NCBI GenBank assembly: GCA_021442155.1
Contig: JAKCPB010001428.1
Span: 1 to 64,000 of the forward strand
Direction: 5' to 3'
Length of the DNA: 64,000 nt
DNA from: Cymbidium sinense
Lineage: Eukaryota; Streptophyta; Magnoliopsida; Asparagales; Orchidaceae
The position numbers and the translations under genes were made by a program. This document shows positions 23,146-35,456 of the stretch, in pieces; position 1 is the first letter of the stretch; every line of letters begins with the position of its first letter. Under the pieces are notes generated by a model that worked only from the letters and a program-made list of their open reading frames with translations, did no database searches and was not told the origin of the DNA.

Positions 23146-26100
23146 GTTTATGGTTTGGTTAATTTTATTTGGGTTTACTAAGCTTTAGGTTTAGGGTTTT
23201 AATGGTTTTTAGTTTTAGGGATTAGTTTAGTGTTTAGGGTTTAGGTTAGTTTAAGGTAGGGTTTAGGTTTATGCTACCTAAGGGTTTAGGTTTAGATTTA
23301 GGTTTAGGGTTTGGATTTAGTTGGGCTTTGGGTTTTAGGTTTATTTTAGGTTTAGGGATTTTCTTTTAAATTAGAAAATGTAAGGTTTATTTAGTATTTA
23401 ACTTATTATTTATTTTTAGTTTATTATTTTTTTTTTATTTTTTATTTTATTTAGTTTAGTTTATTTATTTTAAGTATTATTTAGTTTTTTTTATTTTAGT
23501 ATTTTTGAAGTTATGTTTATTTAGTAGTTTATTTTATTATTTAGTTTACATTATTTTTATATTTTAGGTTTAGGTAGGTTTATTTTATTTTAGGTAGGTC
23601 TTGTTTTAATTTTATTTAGTAGGTTTTTAGTTTATTTTATTTTATAGTTTAGGAGGTTTAGATTTTATTTTATTTTATTAATGTATTTAGGTTTAGGTTT
23701 ATTATTGATTTTCATTTAAGATAACATTCAGTTAATATTAGGGTTTTAGTGTTTTTTTTTTTCAGGATCTTTTTAGGGTTTTTAGGTTTAGGATTTAGGG
23801 TTAATTTTAGGATTTAGGGTAGGGTTTGGGTAGAGTTTAGGTTTAGGATTTTATTTTTTTATTAAGTTTTATTTTATTTTAGGTTTAGGTTTTGGTTTTA
23901 TTTTATTTTTTTAGATTTTTTATTTTATTTTTATTTTATGTTTAGTTTTTTTATTTTATTTAGATTTTATTTTTAGGTTTATTTTATTTTATTTAGTAGT
24001 TTAGGTTTATTTATTATACTTAGTTTATTTTTTATTTTTATGTTTTATTTTTTTTAGGTTTACATTTAGGTCTAGGTTTAGATTTTAGTTTATGTTTATA
24101 ATTTATTTTTTTATTTATTTAATAATTTTATTTCTTTTATCATTTATTTATTTATTTTAGTAAGTTTAGGGTTTAGGTGGGTTGTGTTTATAGGATTTGT
24201 GGGTTTGGTTAGGGTGTGGTTTAGGGTAGGGTTTGGAGGATTTTTTGGGTCACCTTTAGTCCATGGTTGATTTTATTTTAAATTAAAAACCAGTAAGTAG
24301 GTTTATTTAGTTTTTTTATATTTTTATTTATTTTATTTTATTTAAGTTTATTTTATTTATTTAGTTTTATTTATTTAGTTTAGGTTTTATTTCAATTTTA
24401 TTTTTTAGGTTTAGTAGGTTTTTTGTTAGTAGTTTATTTTTATTTTATTTTTTTTTTAGGTAGGTTTGGGTTATTTTTTATTTTGCTTTATTTCATTTTA
24501 TTTTAGGTTTAAGTTTTATTTTTTTTTAGGTTAGGTTTAATTTATTTGTGGGTTTAGGTTTTTTTATTTTATTTTATTTTTTTAGGTTTTATTTTAGTTC
24601 AGATATAATTTAGTTTATTATTTTATTTAGTTTTGTTTATGTTTAGTTATTTTATTTAGGTTTAGGTTTTATTAGTTTAGGTTTAGTTATTTTTTTTATT
24701 TGAGGTTTATTTTAGTTTAGGGTAGGTTTTTTTTTATTATTTTAGGTTTATTAGGTTTAGGATTTAGTCTATTTATAGTTTATTTTATTTTATGCATATA
24801 GTTTATTTTATTTAGCTCTATGGTTTATTCATCTGGTAGCTTTTATTATTTATTTTATTTTATTTTATTTTATTTATTTTTTTGGTAGTAGGTAGGTAGT
24901 TTAGTATGTTTTATTTTATTTATATTTTATCTTATAGGATGTTTTACTTTTAGGTTTTAATTATAGCCAAGCATTAGTTTCTAAAGCCAAAGTATTTAAG
25001 ATAGGGTCATTTAGGGTAGAGTAGGTCAAGTAGATCTTTTTATAAGACTAGGGTTATCTTGGGTACTTTAGGTAGGATAGGAGGTTTTAGAGCTCAGGGC
25101 CAAGATTTATGGCTATGGTTTGGGTAGGGTAGGGTTTAGCTTAGCCAGGGTTTAAATTTTAATTTTAAAATTAAGCAAAAAAATAAAGTTAATTTAGTTT
25201 ATTTTTATTTTATTTAATTTAATTTATTTTTATTCTATAGGATATTTATTTTACTTGTAGTGTAATTTATGTTTAAAATTAGGTTTAGTTTATTTTAGTA
25301 GTTTTATTTCATTTTATTTGTTAGGTTTAAGCTCATTTTATTTTTTAGTCATGTTTTTTTATTTACTTTTTATGGTTTTAAGTTTTTCTTTAGTTTTTGG
25401 TTTAATTTTTAATAGGTCTTTGTTTTAATTTATTTTATATTTTAGTTTAGGTTTAGTTTATTTATTTTAGTTTATTTAGTTTAGTTTAGGTTTATTTTAT
25501 TTTTTTATTTTAGTAGTTTTATTTTATTTTTAGTTTATTATTTATTATTAAGTTTATTTTAGTTTTATTTAGGTCTTTTATAGGTTTTATTTTATTATTA
25601 TTACATATAGTTTTTTATTTTATTTAGGTTTATTTTAGTCTTTTATTTTTTAGTTTTAGTTTAGGTTTTAAGTTTTAGTCATTATTTTATCTGGTTATTT
25701 TTTGTTTATTTTATCTTTTCTGTTTTATTTAGTAGGTTTGGTTTAGTTTTTTTATGATTTGGGTTTAGTCAGGCAGACTGGGGTTTTATTTATTTTAGGG
25801 TTAGTTTATTTAGTAGTTTTTAGGGTAGTTGAGTCAGGGTTTTTTAAGATTTAGGTTTATAGCTTATTTATTTATTTGTTTTAGATTTAAGTTTATTTTA
25901 TTTTGTTTATTTTTAGTTTGGTAGGTAAATATTATACATGCATAAGTTATTTTTAGGTTTACTTAGTTATTTACTTAATTTATGTTTATTTTATTTATTT
26001 TTTAGTTTTATTTTATGATTTTAATTTTAGGTTTATTTTAGTTTTAGTTTTTAGGTTTTATTTATTTTATTTAGTTAGTTTTATTTTATTTATTTTATTT

Positions 26101-27084
26101 ATATTTATGTTAGGTTTAGTTATTTTATTTTATTTTTATTATTTAGGTTTAGGTTTTAAATTTTATTTTGTGTTTATTTAGTAGTTTAGTAGGTTAGTAG
26201 TGGTTGGTGCATTAGGGTTTGGGGCTATGTGGCTAGGGCCCAGGGTTTAGGGCTCAGGATTTAGGGCCTATTCAGGGTTTAGGATTTTATGGTTTAGGCC
26301 TTTGTGGGTTTAGGGTCATTTTAGGTTTAGGGTTTTTTAAAGCAAACTAAAGTTTTTAGTTTATTTTAGTTTATTTATCCATTTTAGTTTATTTTTATTT
26401 TAATTTTAATTTAGGTTTATTTTATTTTATTTAATTTAGTTTATTATTATAGTAGGTTTATTTTAGTATTTTAGTTTTTTTTTAGTTTATTTTTATTTTA
26501 TTTTAGATTTAGCTTTATTTTCTAAGTTTAGGTTTTTTTTATTTTATTTTTAGGTTTAGGTTTTAGGTTTAATTTAGGTTTTATTTTAATTTATTTTAGG
26601 TTTATTTTTATTTTTATCTTTATTTAGTTTATAGGTTTAGCTTTATTTTAGGTTTAGGTTTATTTATTTATTTTAGTTTAGTTTATTTTAAGTTTGGTTT
26701 TATTATATTTTTTATTTTAGTTTAGGTTTTAAGTTTAGTTTTTTTTTTAATTTTATTTTATTTTATTTTAGGTTTATTTTATTTTATTTTAGGTTTAGTT
26801 TTTATTTTATTTAAGCTTTTTATTTTTTTAGTTTAGTTTAAATTTTTAATTCTTTTATTTTATTTTAGTTTTTATTTATTTTATTTTATTTTATTTTTAG
26901 GTTTGGGTTTAGGTTTATGTTTTAGTTTTTATTTTATTTTATGTTAGTTTAGGTATTTTTATTTATTTTATTTTTTGGTTTTATTTAGTTTAGGTTTTTA
27001 GCTTTTTAGGGTTTAGGGTTTATGGTTTGTTTACAGTATAGGTTTTAGCATTTAATGTTTAGGGTTTTTTTATTTTTTTGTTTA
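23146..27084 (+). repeat. Telomere-like DNA, four AT-rich modules without GRP
   Basis: Module openings lie at 23359-23395, 24271-24312, 25160-25200 and 26331-26370, giving spacings of about 0.91, 0.89 and 1.17 kb. Each module is followed by a degenerate TTTAGGG block. None contains a GRP fragment, so this shows the basic unit without the gene piece. A C-richer stretch with GGCCCAGGG-like words lies at about 26195-26345. The last module closes near 27010. No genes. Confidence 0.8.
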
Positions 27085-30000
27085 GGGAAAGTTGGAATTT
27101 TATTACCATAAAAATAAAAGATATAATGTCCTTAAAAGGGGTTTAAAGTTCTCGCTATAGCTACAAGAAACCTAAAGAGCTAAATCCCCATCTAAGTGCA
27201 ATGAAAAAAAAAATTAAAGAGCAAATAAACAGCTTAAAAGCAAATGAGAAAAGACCCAAAATAAAATTATTATAACTCAAGAAAGTAGTAGAAAGACTAG
27301 TTAGTAGCAGCTCATGATCCATTTGAGTTGACTGAGTAAAGATAAGCAAGATCAACATCAACAGTACTTGAGTTGACTGAGTAAAGATCATTCCATCTGT
27401 GAAGGTCCAACCTGCAAAAGAAATCTGCAGAACACTACAAAGGCAATGGTAATAGCTCAAGGGAAAAAGATAAAGTAAACAATTTAGAACAAGCTAAGAA
27501 AGAGAAGGCTCAAGCTCAATTAAGATCATCTCAAGAGGCAATAATACATATGAGTATCCAAACTTCATGAGAAGGGCTATAATCCTATGCATGCTACTAG
27601 CCAGAGAGAAGATATGAGGAAACCTCAAGGCCATCATAGCCAGCATACCTGATATAAGCAACAATCCAAGGCAAAATAGTCCATAGTGACCCAATTCCTC
27701 CATCAAACAAACAGAGAAAAATAGCTAGCTAGCAGCCAGCCAACAGCCAACCCACCAACCAAAAACTAAAACAAATAATCACTTAAATCCAACATCCTAG
27801 AAGTTATAAAAGGATTAGTGGCCAAGCTAAAATAAACCAAATAGTAACTCCATCTAAGCCACCACGAATAGGAAGAGACACATGAAAAGGGGTCAAGATA
27901 AATAGGGGAACAACACAAAGCAAAAAACAACTAAGGCAAAACAACAACCCACAATTATCTCTAGAACACTAGCAATACAAATCCAAGGGTAAAACCTCCA
28001 CCCAAATAGCAAAATAGTAGGAGCTAAGCAGCACAAATGAGAAGAAAGCCATACCATAGAGAGGCCAAGAGGGTATCCAGAAATTACCATCAAAACCACC
28101 ACCAAGGTAGCCAAAAGAATAGCAAATCCACCACCACCAACCAGAGGAAAATATCAGGAAACAAGGAGAGTCAAATAAACTAGAGGGAGCAATACCAACA
28201 GCCAACATAAATCCCAAAACACCAAGCCACAACATAAGCATCTAAGGCAAGATAGCAGCCACAAAAAACCCTTTAAGCAACCAACTCCGAACAACAAGTC
28301 CTAAAATAAAACCAAAAAAATCACATGAGCTCATATCCTCCACCAACAAAATAGCCAATAAAACCACCCAGGCCAGCAGCCAATAGAAAAGCAGCAAGAG
28401 AAATCAGAGCAATAGAAAAATTGACACCCAAATTGGGAACAATAATAAAAGAAAAGTAGCTGCACCCAAGAGAGGATAACCAACCCAAGAGCATACTAGA
28501 AACCCAACCAGAGAACACAACCAAAAGCACCTAAACCAACCATCAAACACAGCCAACACATCCACCAAGCCAACCAACCCAGCAAACCAAAATAACCAAC
28601 TAGCCAAGTCAGCCAACAAAACCAACTAATAGACAAAGCTAATATAAAGCCCAAAAAAGAGGGAAAGAATAAAAGTAGACAAAGCCATAACCCACCTAGA
28701 TATCTCCAAAATAACCAAGAAAAAAAAATGGTAGTCACCTAGCCATACAAAGGCCAAGGAAGACCATCCAACCACAAGCAGCAAAACTGTAAGGAAAGGA
28801 ACAAGGCTAGAGGCAAACAAAACCCCTCCCAAATCCCAAAGAGCAGACCGTCACCATAAAGGAGAAAATAAGAAGACAATAACCACAGAATAGCTACCTC
28901 CAATCTACAAGGCAGAAGGAAAAACCAACCAGCAGAAGCCCCCCAAGCCAAACTAGGAATGGAGAACATCAACCACCAAAAAAACCCAAAACTAAGCCAA
29001 CCCAAAAGAGAACAACAACAACCATGAAAATATAACCACCCAAAATAACCAGGTAGATGGAAGAAGCAAATAACAACAACTAGTAGAACTAACCTTAGCA
29101 GTCAAAAATCCAATTCGAATAAGGCCATAGCTAGCCAAAACTAGAGGAAAATCCAACATCCATTAATAAAAATGGTAGGCCAAAAATGGGCATAGCCACA
29201 ACCCAATAGGAGACCCTCAAAAAATTACTAGTTGTTTGACAAAAGGGTAGTTAGACAAAGAAGGCATTGTCTTGAGGAGCCAAAATATTACAATTAAAAG
29301 TAATGTTAATTAAGTTATCATTAGCCTCCTCACCAACCTCATAAGCATTATTTTAACATGCTCGATTGCTCCAATAAAATCTGGATAGAAAAGGAGTAGG
29401 GGTAGGGGGATGATTCCCATCTTGAGTGACTTTAGGCACATTAGCAAATGTATTAATTTTTTCATTTGATAGAGTAGGATTAGGATCCAAAAATTTATTC
29501 TTTTTAAGATGAGGATGCAACACAAAATATTTAGAATGATCATGGCCATGAATCTTATAATGTGTGCAAAAGATAGGAAAATTCTCAAATTCCACTTTTT
29601 TTTATTATAACCAAATTTCTCAGATCCAAACTTCTTAGGATGCTTTTAGTAATATCAAACTATGAGCAATGTATAGTGATCTCTGGCCTAATCAATTTGA
29701 AGACCACCAAAGAGAGCCAACCAAAGAAAGAGAACTTGATGTGTAACATAATGTATTCTCATATTAAGAAGAGCAAGCCATATAGGAACAATTGGGATTT
29801 TATATCAAAAGAGGAGACCATTTCAAGTATTTGACAATTAAACACAAAGTAAGAGTGAGCAAAAACTCTAAAATAATCTAAGTCAGAGATTGAATTAAAA
29901 TATGCCTAGTTCAATCAATCGATAGTGAAAATGCACGAAAGTTTATACGAAAAAGGATCATGTTATTGAGAGTTGGTAATAAGGAAAATTTACCAACTAA

Positions 30001-30357
30001 GGAGGATTCAAAGGCAAGCCAACTTTTCCACGTCAGATCCGAAAGCACATAATAGCAAGCATCCCACGAAATGAGGTCAAGATCAAATTCACTGAAGCAT
30101 TAGGGAAAAGGTTCTTACCAGATAATGTATCCTTGAAGGACTTAACTGCAGGCATAATAGCGGATGATTTTGGATCCAAAATTCAAATATGCCCTAGTGA
30201 CGCTAAAATCAAAAGCTCTACAGTGAAAGCTGCTTGTCCACAATTGAAAGGGCAAAGGGTAACTCACATTAGTAGCCAATCAGAGAGAAATTATCAAAAA
30301 TATGACCAGAAAGATATGGCAGGAAAAAGGGACAATCGCTTAGAGCCAGAGTAGTTG
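27085..30357 (-). mobile_element. LINE remnant 3 (ORF1 remnant joined to LINE 3' region)
   Basis: The 3' end at about 27090 matches LINE 1 and 2 (TATGGTAATAAAATTC on -). The first 2.2 kb read as T/G-rich 3' region. From about 29310 to 30350 there are ORF1 remains (separate entry). No trace of endonuclease, RT, zf-RVT or RNase H is visible between them. A LINE of normal layout should have some 3-4 kb of ORF2 there. Either ORF2 was deleted or this is a non-autonomous form. Confidence 0.7.
29310..30350 (-). pseudogene. LINE ORF1 remnant (DUF4283-like plus CCHC knuckle)
   Basis: Read on the - strand, SSLVGKFSLLPTLNN lies near 30000, then a shifted frame gives IPIVPIWLALLNMRIHY and VTHQVLFLWLALFGG near 29700-29795. 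This order fits the DUF4283 domain of plant LINE ORF1. It is followed by a knuckle, FCTHYKIHGHDHSKYF at about 29535-29580, which has the C-x2-C-x4-H-x4-C spacing with the second and fourth Cys changed to Tyr. Stops and frameshifts are frequent before the knuckle. In LINEs the product binds nucleic acid in the RNP; this copy is dead. Confidence 0.65.
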
Positions 30358-31611
30358 GTTTTTTGGGTAAGGTTTAAGGTAGGGTTGAGGGTTTAGGTTA
30401 GGGTTTAGGTTTATGGTTTAGGGTTTAGGTTTATAGGGTAATGTAGGGATCAGGATCAGGGTTTATGGCCCAGTGGTGGTTTAAAGTTAGGTAAGTTTAT
30501 GGTTTTATGGGGTTTAGGGTTTAGGGTTTAGTGTTTAGGATTACAAGTTTAGGGTTGAGGGTTTAGGGCCAGGTTTAGGCCTTTAGGGTTTTATATGATT
30601 TTTTCCTTAAATAAGCAAGTAGGTATTATTTATTTTATTTATTTTTATTTTATAGTTTTATTTTATTTATATAGGTTTATTTATTTTAGTTTAGTTTTAT
30701 TTTATTTTAGTTTTAGATTAGCTTTATTTTATTTTTAGGTTTAGGTTTAGGTCAATTTTTATTTAGTTTTAGGTTTAGATTTTAGGTTTTATTTTGTTAT
30801 TTAGGCTTTTAGTAGGTTTAGGTTAAGGTAGTTTATTTTAGTTTGATTTATTTCATTTAGTATAGGAGGTTTAGGTTTAGGTTTAGTTTATTTTAGGTTT
30901 ATTTTAGTTTATATTTTAGTTTAGTTTATTTTAGGCCTAGGTTTAGGTTTATTTATTTTAGTTTAGGTTTTGGTTTATTTTATTTTATTTTAGGTTTAGA
31001 TTTTGTTTAGTAGGGTAGGTTTATTTTTTTTTACTTTTAGATTATTTTAAGGTTTATTTTTATGTTTAGTTTTATTTAGTTTTATTTTATTTTAAATTTA
31101 GGTTTATATTTTACATACATTTAGTTTTTTTATTTGGTTTTTTATTCTTAGGTTTTTTATTTTTTTAGTTTAGTTTAGGTTTTTTTATTTTATTTTAGTT
31201 TATTTTTTTTAGGTTTATGTTTAGGCTTTAGTAAAGGCTTTTATATTTTTATTTTATAATTTTTTTAATTTTTTATTTAGGGTTAGGGTTTAGGATTTAT
31301 TTTATTATTAAGTTTTATTTAGTTTAGGATTAGGATTTTAGATTTTTAGGGTTAGGGTTTAGGATTCAGGGTTAATTTAGGGTTTATGGTTTAGGGTTTA
31401 GGGTTTGAGGTTTAAGGTGGTAGATTTTAGGATTTAAGGTTTAGGGTTTAGGGTTTTTTAATAGGGTTTAGGGTTTATGGTTTAGGGTTTAAGGTTTTAG
31501 GGTTTAGGGTTTAGGGTTTAGGGTTTAGGGTTTAGGTTTTAGGTTTTAGGTTTTAGGTTTTAGGTTTTAGGCTTAGGGTTTATGTTTTAGTTTAGGGTCT
31601 ATGGTAAATGG
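30358..31611 (+). repeat. Telomere-like DNA with one AT-rich module and a TTTTAGG array
   Basis: A TTTAGGG block (30360-30595) is followed by a module opening at 30596-30630 that closes near 31340, 0.74 kb on. The second block holds five perfect TTTAGGG units at 31496-31530, then five perfect TTTTAGG units at 31537-31571. No genes. Confidence 0.85.
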
Positions 31612-32081
31612 TTTTTTTTAATAGAGAACAAATTCAGATTCAACATTTCATCTTTTTGATTTTTTTAATTAAGTAGCACACCAAGTTTTCTAAGATGCAA
31701 GCGATGACATAGATAAAAAATGGGCATGCATAGAGGAAATCAAAAACCCTAGATAATTAGAATCGTCTCAACTATAAAGACATAGTTCCATAAGTAGCAG
31801 ATCAGATCGGCCAGTCTTCAATTTCTCCAGTTCCCATCAGAACTACCCCCGCCTCTTGAGTAGTGGGATCTGCCATCATATCCTTAATCTCTCTCTCTGC
31901 CACCACCTTGGTAATAAACTCAATCGCTCGTCCCTCCTCCATAAACCTCCATAACTGCCAGTACCTCTAGATCCCCCACCACCACTGCGATAACCACCTC
32001 CTCCTCCTTCGCCTCCACGACCAGATCTAACTTGAGCCTGGTTGACGGTGATGTTCTTGGTGTCAAGGTTATGCCATTCTT
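31612..32081 (-). pseudogene. GRP fragment copy 3 (well preserved)
   Basis: On the - strand it opens at AAGAATGGC (32081), continues as an RRM end (codons for ITVNQAQ near 32035-32055), and enters a glycine-rich tail of GGAGG and GGTGG codons with R and Y. The tail ends in a SRGGGSS-like piece and a stop shortly before 31810, then a 3' UTR of about 190 bases closing in an A-run at 31613. The C-terminal pattern in the copies taken together is SDGNWRN then stop, as in plant GRPs. LINE remnant 4 lies 0.5 kb to the right. Confidence 0.85.
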
Positions 32082-32550
32082 AAGGTTTAGGTTTAGGTTT
32101 AAGTTTATTAACTTTTAGGGTTTAGGTTTATTTATTTATTTATTTAGTTACTTTAGGTTTAGGTTTAGGGTTTAGGTTTAGGGTTTAGTGAATAGGGTTT
32201 AGGGTTTAGGATTTAGGGTTCTCGATTTTGTGTTTTAGGGTTTGGGGTTTAGGGTTATGGTTTAGTGTTTAGGGTTTAAGGTTTATGGTTTTGTGTTTAA
32301 GATTTAGGGTTTAGGGTTAGCTGAGGGTTGAGGGTTAGTTTAAGTTTAGGGGTTTAAAATTTAAGGTTTTAGGGTTTAGTGTTTAGGGTTTACGGTTTAG
32401 GGTTTAGAGTTTAGGGTTTGGGTTTAGGGTTTAGGTTTTATTTAGGGTTGTTTAGGGATTAGGGTTTAAGGTTTAGGGTTTAGGGTTTAGGGTTGTAGGG
32501 TTTAGGGTTTAAGGTTGAGGGTTTAGGGTTTAGGGTTTAGGGTTGTAGTG
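32082..32550 (+). repeat. TTTAGGG block between GRP copy 3 and LINE 4
   Basis: Mostly canonical TTTAGGG with single-base variants, G-rich strand on +. No genes. LINE 4 begins at its right end. Confidence 0.85.
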
Positions 32551-35456
32551 TTTTTTTTTAGGGAACCCATATAGGGTAATTTTATTGCCACAAAAAAGAG
32601 GGTTACAAGGTCCTTAAGAGGGGATAAACTCAAGAACTACTGCTCAAATGGCTACAATCAGTCTAGAGAGTAAATTCCCTATCTAAGTACAATTAAAATA
32701 AAGCAAAAAAGAGAGGAAAGAAAATGATATAAAATGATCAAAAAGAGAAACCATTGGACCACCTTCATCAAAAGCTTTTGAGGATGAGAGAAGCTTATGC
32801 CTCCACTAGAGAAGGAACTTGCAAGAAAATAACAGAATCTGAAAACATCTAGAAGAAAGACTTAGCATAGTTAAAGTGATACAATTCAAATTGAAAGTAA
32901 AATTAGAATAAAATGAGAGAATTATAGAGAAGTGTGTGAAAAGAGGCTTAGGCTCAGTCAAACAAAATTGAGGCAGCTGCAAACATGAGCATCCAAACAT
33001 CAAAGGAAGGGTTACATCACAAATGCTACTACCAGCCAAACAATGAGTGAAATCATCCCAGCCGTTGTAGCCTACAAACCTGGGGGAAAGCAGCAACCAT
33101 TGGATGAAAGTCATATAATCTTTAGTACCTGCACACCAAAACATAGCCACATACACTATGGAAAAGAAGGAAACACAGACCAGAATGGTAAAGGGATGAC
33201 ACCAATCCATTATAAGATAAGAATCACCAACAAATGCCAACATAACATTAGAATGCATAGCCAACACCATCCTTACCTAGATGAAATAGCTTGGCCAGAT
33301 TGACACCCCATATAGAGGGAAGCCAATCATGTTTAGAAATAAAGATGTTAACAATCACCTTATTAATAGTATGATCCCAACAGTAATTATACAAGTCTAA
33401 AAGTCCAATAGAGAAACTAAAGCAGCAGATAGATCCATACCACAAAGGCATAAATAATAAGGTTAACCACACAACAATCAACAGAACAAAAGTCCAGTCA
33501 GAAAACCAACCGCAATAGTTAGCCTGCTGAACATAAAAATCCAAAAGTCCATTATGCCAATAGCCAAAATAGCAAACCAAATACTAAACCAGATAGAGGG
33601 TAATGTAGGCAGTGTCATTACTGCATTGAACCAAAGTGAGAATCAAAAAAATAATAGTAATAAAATCCTTGAAATTAAGATAAAATAGGCCAGCAGCTAA
33701 ACAAACAACATCAGTAAAGACAACAAGAAAAAGAGGCCAAAAATAATCCCAATCGTGCAAGGAAACAATAGTGATGGCAAGCAAAATAAAAAATCTATCT
33801 CTGTAGGTTAGGAAAAGGGGCAACACAAACCAACAGGTTAGCGACTTAGGTGGCATAGCCCCATTCAATAAGGGAAAAAGCAAATACAATAGAACCCAAC
33901 ATGTAGCTAGATAATTAACAACAAACAAACAGCTGAGGCTACAAAGGAAAGAGCCTCCATTACAGGATAACCCGATAATAGTTTCATGGAAATGTATCAG
34001 AAAAATTGAGTAAAAATAGAAATAAAATAGAAGATTGAACATACAGGTAAGACAAACCGTTAATAGAACAAAAGCAAAAAAATGAGACTAATCTCTGAGA
34101 TAGGGTAAACTAGAATTTTCTAAATTGACCAATCCATGCAAATGTTTAGGAAGATTAAGCTGATCAAAGAAAGTTATGTCATCTAATCTAGCACCTAGAT
34201 TAGCAAGGTAATCAGTACATGCATTACCTTCATGCTAAACATGAGTGATTTTGAAACAAAGTTGAGATAGGATAGGTCTAGTATGATTAAAGAGGTAATA
34301 TAAATCTGTATTTCCCAACTTAGTGGATGTCAACATATCAATCAGCAAAAGAGAATCCACCTCAATCCAGATATTGAGCCAAACTTTTGTAAACAAATCT
34401 CAATAGCTTTATTAACATCCATTAATTCAGCAAAGATAACAGAACATGCTGTAAGTGGGAAGGCAAAGGCACAAATAACATTACCTTTAAAGTTTCTGTT
34501 AATACCACCATAGCCAAAAGCATTTTGAGAAACGGAGCGGTCAGTATTAATTTTGATAATATTGTTATGAGGCTTTATCTAATAGATAATCTTATCTTTT
34601 TTACAGTTGGAAAACTCAGGCAAGCTAAGGCCCAGTTTGTTGGCCATAAATTTACAACCTTTAAATTGATTGTTGGTAATTAAACTAGCATTAAATAAAT
34701 CATGAATTTTATCTTCAATTCTAGCAATAATTCTTTTATGGTTCATAGGAATACCATGATGTTTGGCATCATTTTTATCCATCCATATGAACCATATAAG
34801 AGTGATGGTAGTTATCACTTTAATGTGACCTTTAATAGTATTTTGAGAATAAACATCAAGAAGTTGATATAAGGATAAAAAGCCATTAAATTGGTCAATA
34901 TTGAAAAGCTCATCATACCAAACCCATAGTTTGGAGGCAATAGCTCCATTGACAAACACATGGTTCACATTCTCAATGTGAAAACCACAATAACATTTTG
35001 AAGGTAAATGAAAGCCTTTACCCCACATCAAAGAGTCAACAGGGATGAAATTTTTTAGAATTCTCCATGTTAGAACAAAAATAAGAAATAAGGATAGTGT
35101 TATTCCAAAGTTTAAAAAACACATTAGAGAAACCATGAGCTTCTCTAATATGAATCTATACATCTTTAAGGTTAAAATCACCATTTTGAGACATCTTAAA
35201 AAGAATCTGATCAGGATGGTTAGAAATGATAAGGATGTTAGTAAGTTTATCTAAAAGAGAGGTAGAAATATAATCAGTAAGGTTACTATCATTCCATTTA
35301 TTATTCAGCCAGAAAGAGTTCACTTTAATAGTAGTAATGGAGTGAGTAGATAATAAGTCATCAATGGAATCACTGCCAATCCAGTTGTCTTGCCAAAAGA
35401 AAGAAGATCTAGAGTTAACCCCCCAAGAAATAAGGGATTCAGCTTCCCATTTGATC
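32551..35456 (-). mobile_element. LINE remnant 4 (ORF2 C-terminal part plus 3' region)
   Basis: A 5'-truncated plant LINE. The 3' end at about 32570 carries CCTTAAGGACCTTGTAACCC-like words (read on -) and a GGCAATAAAATTACC-type end. About 1.5 kb of 3' region (32570-34087) is followed upstream by ORF2 C-terminal coding remains (34088-35456). RT and endonuclease are missing. The three hydrophobic open frames in the 3' region (32806-33270, 33248-33580, 33584-34042) have no recognisable domain and follow base composition. Confidence 0.8.
34088..35456 (-). pseudogene. LINE ORF2 C-terminal remnant: zf-RVT and RNase H
   Basis: On the - strand: a piece WEAESLISWGVNSRSSFFW near 35440, then a 201-residue frame (34579-35184) with the zf-RVT signature FHLPSKCYCGFHIENVNHVF followed by IASKLWVWY. 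The RNase H follows: KINTDRSV (first Asp), FAELMDV (Glu), WIEVDS (Asp) and ACTDYLANLG (last Asp), so all four acidic residues remain. One frameshift lies between FAELMDV and WIEVDS (about 34370-34420), and a stop sits at 34235-34237 before HEGN. The frame ends LPYLRD and stop at 34088-34090. This is the C-terminus usual for plant LINE ORF2. Confidence 0.85.

Noticed and set aside
27893..29005. Cluster of hydrophobic open frames on the - strand that look like membrane proteins
   Set aside because: They lie in overlapping frames of T/G-rich LINE 3' sequence, have no known domain, and similar false frames occur in LINE 1, 2 and 4.
32806..34042. Three adjacent - strand frames of 110-154 residues
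   Set aside because: They follow the stop of the LINE ORF2 and sit in its 3' region. Their composition explains them; no motif or kept homologue was seen.
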